From assembly GCA_031961205.1 (NCBI GenBank), contig JAVRLS010000020.1:1-15308 (forward strand): a stretch of 15,308 nt of DNA. The letters are read 5' to 3'. Positions within the stretch are counted from its first letter, which is position 1. Every line of letters starts with the position of its first letter. The notes under the pieces were generated by a model. It made no database searches, was not told the origin of the DNA, and was given only the letters and a program-made list of their open reading frames with translations. This DNA comes from JAVRLS01 sp031961205. GTDB taxonomy: Archaea > Thermoplasmatota > Thermoplasmata > Thermoplasmatales > Thermoplasmataceae. The position numbers were made by a program, and so were the translations under genes. Positions 1 to 6,367 of the stretch are shown piece by piece.

Positions 1-1037
1 TATTGTATTGTAGTCATTGAATGCGTATTCGATCAGTTTCCTTGAGTCATTGAATGTTTCAATGTCGTTTACCCATATGTAATCCGTCTTCAGTGAATTA
101 TGGAACGATTCTATATCCCCATTGTCTTCAGGTGTGTGTTTCTGTATGTATTCCTGACCGATTCCCATTATCTTCATGGATTCCCTGAATTCCTTTGCGA
201 CATACTGCGGTCCGTTATCCGTCCTGAGTGTTAGATTCATGGGCTTCGAATCTGGGAACCTGATGGCGTATGCTTTCTCAACCGCCCTGATGCAGTCCCT
301 CGCTGTGCATGACCTGGACAGTTCATAGGAGATCCACTTCTTTGAGAAGCAGTCCTTGATGCTCATCAGATATGCCATGCCATCCCTTGTTGTACTGATG
401 TAGTGGATGTCAGTTTCCCACAACCTGTTTATTCCATCAGGTTTTGTCAGGTCTTTCCTCCTTGTTCTGTTCTTGTGCCTCGAATAGGGGAGTGCAAGAT
501 CATTCCTTTTCATTATCCTCCTCACGGTTTTTACGTTTACATGCGCCCCTGAATTCCTCAGCATTGCCCATATCCTCCTGTAACCATAAGTTGTTCTTTC
601 AGCTGTCAGTTCAAGTATCTTCCTTTCGATATCTGAAGGAATCCTTGTTTTTCGTTTTCCTTTCTTATTCTTCTTCCCGTAGTATATTGTCGATCTTGCC
701 ATATTCATGGCCCTTGATATCCTTGCAATGGAAATGCGATCCCTGAGATCCTCAACGATCATCCTCATTTCCTCTCCCTGTTGATTCTTTTTTAAAGCTG
801 CTATGACAAGTGCCTGGTCACCAACGAGTCTCTTCAGATCGTCGATCTCTTTCTGGTATTCATTTCCCTTTGATGATTCACCAAGGGCTTTGCTTCCACC
901 CTCAATGAATCTCTCCTTCCACCTGTGGAACTGTATAACGGATAACCGTATCTCCTGCAGAGTTCTGCAATATTTGTTGAAGTGAACGATTCCATTACTA
1001 TGGCGATTTTCTGTTCTAAAGTAAATTTTTCTGGCAT
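1..1037 (-). pseudogene. IS3-like DDE transposase, N-terminal frameshift, C-terminus off-window
   Basis: This transposase would cut and join the ends of the surrounding insertion sequence. Translation from the ATG at 1037-1035 gives an HTH_Tnp_1-like start (MPEKFTLEQKIAIVMES, then AELCRRYG). At about 947-940 the homology moves to the -1 frame (VIQFHRWKERF), which stays open to the window edge. The original frame stops at 834. The integrase core is intact: first Asp in WETDIHYI (codon 411-409), second Asp in LRTDNGPQ (219-217) and Glu in NGDIESFH (111-109). The second Asp and the Glu are separated by 35 residues, as in IS3 transposases. About 345 codons are visible and a short C-terminus is missing. 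The break could be a one-base deletion that kills the gene, a sequencing error, or much less likely recoding. I read it as a single fused orfAB-type gene carrying a frameshift. Confidence 0.85.
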
Positions 1038-1138
1038 TTCATATCACCTTTTCTATGAAGTGAAGGAGGGATCTGGAAATCCCCCTGGACCCCCCTTATA
1101 TCTCTTTACATCTATATAATCTCTCTTATAACTGTCCA
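1..1138 (-). mobile_element. IS3-like insertion sequence, truncated by the left window edge
   Basis: The transposase gene occupies most of this element and reads leftwards. The upstream end is placed near 1138, where the minus strand begins TGGACAGTTATAAG; starting with TG is usual for IS3-type ends, and the reading frame of a different transposase begins immediately to the right. A strong Shine-Dalgarno sequence (AAGGTGAT on the minus strand, 1050-1043) lies 5 nt before the transposase ATG. Between that and the end is an A/T-rich stretch with short internal repeats and a C-rich block around 1081-1095. The downstream terminal repeat and the target-site duplication lie outside the window, so the boundary is inferred from one side only. 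Confidence 0.75.
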
Positions 1139-1448
1139 ATGTATAAAGGGAGCGGATCACGACACAATGAGGGGTGATCTTGAGTCCGATAAGACGTATT
1201 TAAGGGACGATGATAGGGTGAAGGGATTCTTCTTCATCGTCTTCCTTGCATTGCGAATAAGGTTCAGGATACTGAAGGTACTGAAGGATCACAACCTCCT
1301 TGGCAAGTTCTCAGTCAGCGAGGTTCTTTTCGAGCTTTCAAAGATGGAGAGGATAGTTGAGAAAAACGGTACAGAATACTTTGCAGCTGTTCCGAAGAAG
1401 GTTGAAAGGATTGTTGATCTCTTCAAGGACATGATACCTATGGGTTAA
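1139..1448 (+). pseudogene. 3' remnant of an IS4/IS1634-type transposase
   Basis: The frame ending at TAA 1446-1448 encodes the C-terminal part of a DDE transposase of the IS4/IS1634 kind. Recognisable pieces are LESDKTYLRDDDRVKG, a hydrophobic FFFIVFLAL segment and an ending of the PKKVERIVDLFK type, which matches how these proteins close. An ATG at 1167 could start a 93-residue product, but the homologous frame continues upstream to the end of the neighbouring insertion sequence, so the ATG is probably an internal Met. Just after the junction the frame reads KGADHDTMRGDLESDK, where intact relatives have a longer stretch, which suggests a small internal deletion too. The catalytic domain is absent, so it cannot be an active transposase. 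Whether the fragment is expressed is unknown. Confidence 0.7.
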
Positions 1449-1738
1449 ATTAGGGGGAGTTCAGGTAATTATTTACAGGCAACCGGTGAATGTACTCGAG
1501 TATTTTTGATTCTGCCTTCATTTTGGCATCAGGGGCTATCAACGGAAATTTAACGCTCTCGAAATATTGATACGGTCAAATCTTATTCGAAATTCTCTCA
1601 TTTCCGATCGTTATAATAAAATTATGAAATTGGTTTTCAGCATTATTTTCCGCATGAATACACTGAACCAGGGTATCTCATAAATTTTACTGATGTCGCA
1701 GAATATCAAAGAAAATCTGGCATCTTCGAAATATTGAA
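1449..1738. other. gene-free stretch upstream of valS
   Basis: I see no coding region, tRNA or known RNA here. It probably contains the outer end of the older transposon, but I could not identify a terminal repeat. The 10-nt palindrome TACTCGAGTA (1493-1502) is followed directly by a run of T and could end transcription of the remnant. The 12-mer TCGAAATATTGA occurs at 1559-1570 and again at 1726-1737, just before the valS TATA box. Base composition becomes AT-rich towards valS. Confidence 0.5.
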
Positions 1739-1750
1739 AAATATTTAAAC
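1739..1750 (+). promoter_or_regulatory. valS promoter (TATA box), leaderless
   Basis: TATTTAAA at 1742-1749 is preceded by an A-rich, BRE-like GAAAAA. The box centre lies about 26 nt before the valS ATG, so transcription should start at or next to the start codon, and no Shine-Dalgarno sequence is seen. This is the typical leaderless arrangement of Thermoplasmatales. Confidence 0.7.
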
Positions 1751-1771
1751 AAGATATCAATAGGAAACATA

Positions 1772-4141
1772 ATGGCAGTAAATATCAATGAACTTGAACA
1801 GAAGTGGATAAATTATTGGGATGAAAAAAGTATATATGCTTTCAAGCCGGATCAGAGGGATCACGTTTATGTAATAGATACCCCTCCACCAACAGTATCT
1901 GGAAAAATGCATATGGGACATGCGTTCTCATATCCGCATATTGACTTTATAGCCAGGTACAAACGGATGAGGGGTTACAGTGTATTTTTTCCATGGGGAT
2001 TTGACGATAACGGGCTTCCAACTGAGAGATATGTTGAGAAAGAGCTGAATATAAAACCCTATAAGGACAACATCAACTTTTTTGTGCAAAAATGCCGTGA
2101 GGTGAGCGAGGAAAGTGAAAAAAACCTTCTGTTAGACTGGAAAAGGCTTGGAATCAGCTGTTCATTCAATGATTACTATGTTACGAGTTCTCCAGAATCG
2201 ATAAAGATCTCGCAGGAAATGTTTCTCGATCTTGTGTCAAAGGGCAGGGCATACAGGGACTCGGCTCCAGCCATAAGATGCCCTGTTTGCAAGACGGCAA
2301 TATCGCAGATAGAAATGAAGGATGTCATGATGCATTCCGTTCTTGTATACATAAACTTTAAAACGGATTCAGGGCAGATAACCATCGCAACCACGAGGCC
2401 GGAACTTCTCGGGGCCTGCGTTGCAGTCTTCGTCAATGGTAACGATTCAAGGTATTCCAGCTTTATAGGGAAATATGCATATGTGCCGATTTATGGAAAG
2501 AAGGTTCCGGTATTATCTGATGATTCCATAGACAGGGAATTCGGAACCGGTGCTGAAATGGTCTGTACCTTCGGAGATCAGAACGATCTCGATCTCTGGC
2601 GCAAATATTCACTTCCACTGTCCATAATAATCGATCATGACGGAAGGATGAATGAAGCTTCCGGCCAGCTGAAGGGAATCGCCATAAACGAGGCAAGGAA
2701 AAAAATAATCGAGATGCTGAAAGAAGGCGGATTCGTATTAAAGACAGAGGAAATAGAGCATTCTGTAAATACACACGAGAGATGCGGAACCCCTGTCGAA
2801 ATATTCATAGAAAAACAGTGGTTTATAAAGTATCTGGACCTGAAGGATGATTTAATAGAAAACGGGAGGAAAGTGCGGTGGATACCGGAATATATGCGGG
2901 CAAGATACGAGAACTGGGTCAACGGGCTCAAATGGGACTGGTGCATATCAAGGCAGAGGTATTACGGTGTTCCATTTCCTGTCTGGTACTGCAGGAATTG
3001 CAATGAGACCATATACGCGGATAAGGAAAGCCTGCCTGTGGATCCGAGAACGGACGGCACAAAGGTGGTCTGCCCGAAGTGCGGATCATCCGATGTTGAT
3101 CCGGAAAGGGATGTTATGGACACATGGGCTACATCTTCAATCACGCCAAGGCTTGCACTTCAGCGTAAGTCTCTTTTCCCGGAATATTACCCGGAAGATC
3201 TGCGTGGACAGGGGCATGATATCATATCTTCATGGGCTTTTACAACTATTGCCAGATCAAAAATACATGACGATAAGATTCCATGGAATAATATCATGAT
3301 AAGCGGCAACGTTTACGATATGTATGGAGAAAAGATGAGCAAGAGCAAGGGAAACATAGTGGACATATACTCTGTTGTGGACAAATACGGTGCGGATGCT
3401 CTGCGTTACTGGTCATCTTCGGTGCTTCCCGGCGATGATATAAAGATAAAGGAACAGGACTTCATCCGGGGGAAAAGGACCGTAATAAAGCTCTATAATG
3501 CACAGAATCTCATAGATATACTCAGGGAAAACGCAAAAATCAATCCTGTCGGTGAGGTACTTTTACCTGAAAACCGCTGGATCCTGACAAAACTTTCCTT
3601 AACCGAAAAAGCGGTTACCGATTCAATGGAAAATTATGCTGTTTCCAGGGCTAAATCCACTCTTGACGATTTCTTCTGGAGCGACTACTGCGACAATTAC
3701 CTTGAAATGATAAAATATATAATATCGGAATCCAGGAAAAACGGCAATATGGAAGCAGTTAATGAAACACTTTATGTTGCTTCAGAAGCTCTAGTGGACA
3801 TTATAAAGATGTACGCACCTGTAATGCCATTTATCACAGAGGAACTTTACCAGAAGATAGATTATCCTGATAAAAAATTGAGCATACACCTGGATTCATG
3901 GCCGGCAACGTATGTTTCATATGAAGAATCCAGCGATATTGATTATATTATATCCATAATTTCAAGGATAAGGTTGATAAAATCTGAAATGCACATCTCC
4001 ATGGGAAAACCGATAGAATCATTGTCTATTTCAGGAAAATCTGACATTATAAAGAAGTATGAAAATATTATCAGGGGAATGATGAAGGCAGAAAACATAA
4101 AAATAAAGGAATCCACTGAAATGGATGTGAAAGCGGCGTAA
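1772..4141 (+). CDS. valS: valyl-tRNA synthetase
   Basis: Class I aminoacyl-tRNA synthetase that charges tRNA-Val with valine in the cytoplasm. The class I signatures are the HIGH-type motif HMGH at residues 47-50 (within TVSGKMHMGHAF) and KMSKS at 521-525. The CP1 editing domain carries the TTRPE motif (207-211) and the GTG...GDQND block (258-272), which in relatives hydrolyses mischarged Thr-tRNA. Cysteine pairs at 170/173, 407/410 and 434/437 look like zinc-binding knuckles. The anticodon-binding helical domain follows KMSKS. The length of 789 aa fits an archaeal ValRS, shorter than bacterial enzymes with a long C-terminal coiled coil. The start is fixed by the TATA box about 26 nt upstream and by the N-terminal LEQKWINYW block. 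It is a single-gene transcription unit downstream of insertion-sequence debris, and nothing in the coding region looks damaged. Confidence 0.97.
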   Translation: MAVNINELEQKWINYWDEKSIYAFKPDQRDHVYVIDTPPPTVSGKMHMGHAFSYPHIDFIARYKRMRGYSVFFPWGFDDNGLPTERYVEKELNIKPYKDNINFFVQKCREVSEESEKNLLLDWKRLGISCSFNDYYVTSSPESIKISQEMFLDLVSKGRAYRDSAPAIRCPVCKTAISQIEMKDVMMHSVLVYINFKTDSGQITIATTRPELLGACVAVFVNGNDSRYSSFIGKYAYVPIYGKKVPVLSDDSIDREFGTGAEMVCTFGDQNDLDLWRKYSLPLSIIIDHDGRMNEASGQLKGIAINEARKKIIEMLKEGGFVLKTEEIEHSVNTHERCGTPVEIFIEKQWFIKYLDLKDDLIENGRKVRWIPEYMRARYENWVNGLKWDWCISRQRYYGVPFPVWYCRNCNETIYADKESLPVDPRTDGTKVVCPKCGSSDVDPERDVMDTWATSSITPRLALQRKSLFPEYYPEDLRGQGHDIISSWAFTTIARSKIHDDKIPWNNIMISGNVYDMYGEKMSKSKGNIVDIYSVVDKYGADALRYWSSSVLPGDDIKIKEQDFIRGKRTVIKLYNAQNLIDILRENAKINPVGEVLLPENRWILTKLSLTEKAVTDSMENYAVSRAKSTLDDFFWSDYCDNYLEMIKYIISESRKNGNMEAVNETLYVASEALVDIIKMYAPVMPFITEELYQKIDYPDKKLSIHLDSWPATYVSYEESSDIDYIISIISRIRLIKSEMHISMGKPIESLSISGKSDIIKKYENIIRGMMKAENIKIKESTEMDVKAA

Positions 4142-4168
4142 TTATAATATATTAATAATATTATAATT
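4140..4168 (+). terminator. A/T-only hairpin overlapping the valS stop codon
   Basis: AATTATAATAT (4140-4150) and ATATTATAATT (4158-4168) are perfect 11-nt inverted repeats around a 7-nt loop. The left arm begins inside the TAA stop codon of valS. The stem has no G or C. It could mark the 3' end of the valS mRNA, but archaeal termination depends mainly on U-runs, so the role is inferred. Confidence 0.45.
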
Positions 4169-4290
4169 TATTGCACAAATATTATTCCTGAACGGGTTCA
4201 TTGATTGGAGAACATATCAAAAGTATCAGGAACTGCCAGTTACTCCCTGTCCTATTTTGAAGTAGAATCAAACAATAAACCTTTGTGAAT

Positions 4291-4306
4291 TAAAAAAATT
4301 AATTAA
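4291..4306 (+). promoter_or_regulatory. pyrG promoter (TATA box), leaderless
   Basis: An A-rich tract leads into TTAATTAA (4299-4306), whose centre is about 25 nt before the pyrG ATG. There is no Shine-Dalgarno sequence, so a leaderless transcript is expected. The rest of the 185-nt valS-pyrG gap shows no gene. Confidence 0.6.
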
Positions 4307-4326
4307 CCTTTCAGTGTTTATGTATA

Positions 4327-5943
4327 ATGCATTACATAGTTATTACAGGCGGCGTTATTTCAGGCCTTGGCAAGGGAACTATAACATCGAGTATTTCTCA
4401 TATACTGAAGGAATCAGGCTTAAAGGTTACTTCAATAAAAATAGATCCGTACATAAATTATGACGCAGGTACCATGAATCCCTATCAGCATGGGGAAGTT
4501 TTTGTGCTTGATGATGGTAGTGAGGTAGATCTGGATCTGGGAAACTATGAGCGGTTTCTTGATATAAACCTGTCCGGAGAAAACAATATAACAACGGGAA
4601 AGGTCTATAAGGAGGTTATAGAACGTGAAAGGCACGGGGACTACCTCGGAAAGACCGTTCAGATCATACCCCATATAACGGACGAGATCAAGCGCCGCAT
4701 AAGGGATGTTGCCAGAACAAGCAAGGCAGATATAGTAACGATAGAAGTTGGAGGCACCGTTGGAGATATTGAATCAATGCCATTCCTGGAGGCACTCAGG
4801 CAGCTTAAGAGGGATGAGAACAACGTTATCTTCGGCCATGTAACTCTTGTTCCGGAAATAGGCCCGACGGGAGAGCAGAAAACCAAACCAACACAGCACA
4901 GCGTCAAATCTCTCAGAGAGATAGGAATACAGCCGGACATAATATTTGCAAGATCAAAGAAACCCCTGACAGAAGACACAAAGAAAAGAATATCGCTCTT
5001 TACGGACGTTCCGGAGGATGGCATAATAAGCACCTATGATGTTGAAAATGTTTATTTTCTGCCGGAAATTGCAGTGTCCGAAGGGGTACTGGATTATATT
5101 TCAAAAATGCTTGGCGTGCAGATCAATTATAAGAACAACTGGACAGAATACATAGAGAATATAAAGCATCCGTCTTCATATGTGACCATCGGTATTGTGG
5201 GAAAGTACGTTGATATGCAGGATGCCTACATAAGCCATAAAGAGGCATTCTCCCACGTCACGGGGAAAACAGGCATATCTGTAAAGATTAAATGGATAGA
5301 TTCAGAAAAACTCAAGAATGATACATCCCTGCTTAATGACGTTGACGGAATACTGATTCCTGGCGGTTTTGGCTACAGGGGTGTCGAGGGGAAAATAATT
5401 GCAACAAGGTATGCCCTTGAAAATAGCGTGCCATTTCTTGGCATATGCCTCGGCTTCCAGGTAGCCGTTATAGAGATTGCCAGGGACATCCTCCATTTAG
5501 AGGGTGCGAATAGCACAGAATTTGAGCCGAATACCGGATATCCCGTAATAGACATACTTCCTGAACAGAAAGGCATAAAGGATATGGGCGGAACCATGAG
5601 GCTGGGAAGCAAGAAAGTTCTGATCAGGGACGGCACGCTTGCAAAGAGAATTTATGGAGAAAATGAAATATACGAGAGACACAGGCACAGGTATGAAGTG
5701 AACCCGGAATACATAAAAATGATTGAGGATGCGGGTTTCAGATTTTCAGGTACTGACGACAGTGGCATAAGGATGGAAATACTGGAAAAGGATAACGATG
5801 ATAAGTTTATAGCTACACAGTACCACAGCGAGTTCAAATCAAGGCCGCTTAACCCGTCAAAAGTCCATGAGCACCTGGTTAAGCAGGCCCTTGCCTATAA
5901 AAGAACCCGGGAAAATAAGCTGGAATCAGAAATCCATCTATAA
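4327..5943 (+). CDS. pyrG: CTP synthase (glutamine-hydrolysing)
   Basis: Converts UTP to CTP using ATP and ammonia from glutamine, the last step of pyrimidine nucleotide synthesis. The N-terminal amidoligase domain starts directly with the P-loop-like GGVISGLGKG (residues 8-17) and contains IKIDPYINYDAGTMNP and the IEVGGTVGDIES block typical of the family. The C-terminal class I glutamine amidotransferase domain has the GGFGYRG oxyanion region (from about 346), the nucleophile Cys374 in LGICLGFQ, and His500 and Glu502 in QYHSEF, which complete the triad. The 538-aa length is normal. The start is supported by the leaderless promoter and by the family's N-terminus, which begins only a few residues before the P-loop. 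The enzyme is probably regulated by its nucleotides; the DNA shows no operator. Confidence 0.98.
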   Translation: MHYIVITGGVISGLGKGTITSSISHILKESGLKVTSIKIDPYINYDAGTMNPYQHGEVFVLDDGSEVDLDLGNYERFLDINLSGENNITTGKVYKEVIERERHGDYLGKTVQIIPHITDEIKRRIRDVARTSKADIVTIEVGGTVGDIESMPFLEALRQLKRDENNVIFGHVTLVPEIGPTGEQKTKPTQHSVKSLREIGIQPDIIFARSKKPLTEDTKKRISLFTDVPEDGIISTYDVENVYFLPEIAVSEGVLDYISKMLGVQINYKNNWTEYIENIKHPSSYVTIGIVGKYVDMQDAYISHKEAFSHVTGKTGISVKIKWIDSEKLKNDTSLLNDVDGILIPGGFGYRGVEGKIIATRYALENSVPFLGICLGFQVAVIEIARDILHLEGANSTEFEPNTGYPVIDILPEQKGIKDMGGTMRLGSKKVLIRDGTLAKRIYGENEIYERHRHRYEVNPEYIKMIEDAGFRFSGTDDSGIRMEILEKDNDDKFIATQYHSEFKSRPLNPSKVHEHLVKQALAYKRTRENKLESEIHL

Positions 5944-5963
5944 TTCGAATTGGAAACGAGAAG

Positions 5964-5973
5964 AATAATATAT
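5964..5973 (+). promoter_or_regulatory. possible promoter of the SCP2 gene
   Basis: AATAATATAT sits in the 63-nt gap after pyrG. Its centre is about 38 nt before the next ATG, which would give a leader of roughly a dozen bases. That leader would carry a short GGTG (5999-6002), 4 nt before the start, as a weak ribosome binding site. The following genes may therefore form a unit independent of pyrG, though read-through is equally possible. Confidence 0.35.
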
Positions 5974-6006
5974 CGAACAAACATGCAATAAGAAAAGTGG
6001 TGTTCC

Positions 6007-6336
6007 ATGAAGGAAGTGCTTGACAAACTGGTTACAAAGGTAAACGATCGCTTTTCCAGCGATGAAAAATACAGGGAAAAACTTAAAGATATAAAAAAGA
6101 GCATAAATGTGGAGTTTGATGGAAAGGACAGCTATCATTTTTATGTCGAAAATGCACATGTTTCTCCCGTTGAAGAGGGAAAAATCGACGCAGACATCAG
6201 CATAATGGTAGAATCGAACGTATTTAACCAGATACTTTCGAAACAGATAGATCCACTCTCAGCATACATTTCTAAGAAGATAAAAATCAAGGCATCACTG
6301 ATGGACAAGATACTCATATCAGAACTGCTGAAGTAA
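6007..6336 (+). CDS. SCP2 (sterol carrier protein 2)-like domain protein
   Basis: A 109-residue, single-domain cytoplasmic protein with the pattern of the SCP2 fold. A charged amphipathic N-terminal helix (residues 1-29) is followed by alternating beta strands (INVEFDG, YHFYVENA, ADISIMVES). The ending is helical, with the family-like 'DPLSAYISKKIKIKASLMDKILISELLK' pattern, in which a loading-type phrase precedes a hydrophobic helix (about residues 83-109). SCP2 domains form a hydrophobic tunnel that binds lipids or fatty acyl groups. The natural ligand in archaea, which use isoprenoid lipids, is not established. No signal peptide or membrane segment is seen. It lies 63 nt after pyrG and 31 nt before polC, so it may be co-transcribed with polC. 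The family call rests on pattern recognition of a short sequence. Confidence 0.7.
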   Translation: MKEVLDKLVTKVNDRFSSDEKYREKLKDIKKSINVEFDGKDSYHFYVENAHVSPVEEGKIDADISIMVESNVFNQILSKQIDPLSAYISKKIKIKASLMDKILISELLK

Positions 6337-6337
6337 A

Positions 6338-6358
6338 CGGCCAGCTTAAGCCTGGCCG
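6338..6358 (+). terminator. GC-rich hairpin between the SCP2 gene and polC
   Basis: CGGCCAG (6338-6344) pairs perfectly with CTGGCCG (6352-6358) across the 7-nt loop CTTAAGC, which starts 1 nt after the SCP2 stop codon. The right arm runs into GGGGG just before the polC ATG, the only G-rich sequence that could act as its ribosome binding site. The hairpin could shape mRNA processing or restrict polC translation. There is no U-run after it, so a terminator role is doubtful. Confidence 0.45.
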
Positions 6359-6367
6359 GGGGCTTAT

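Noticed and set aside
12..56. 12-mer AGTCATTGAATG repeated 33 nt apart near the left edge
   Set aside because: Both copies lie in the same frame of the transposase and encode similar FND peptides. This is coding coincidence, not a CRISPR or regulatory repeat.
444..746. 100-codon plus-strand frame inside the insertion sequence
   Set aside because: It is Ser/Leu-rich antisense translation of the transposase with no recognisable domain.
834..1037. Separate small orfA of the insertion sequence (67 codons)
   Set aside because: After about residue 31 it loses all similarity to the family while the -1 frame regains it, so it is the frameshifted start of one transposase, not an independent gene.
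1493..1502. TACTCGAGTA palindrome as a strong terminator
   Set aside because: It has no loop and a stem too short to be convincing. I mention it only in the description of the gene-free stretch.
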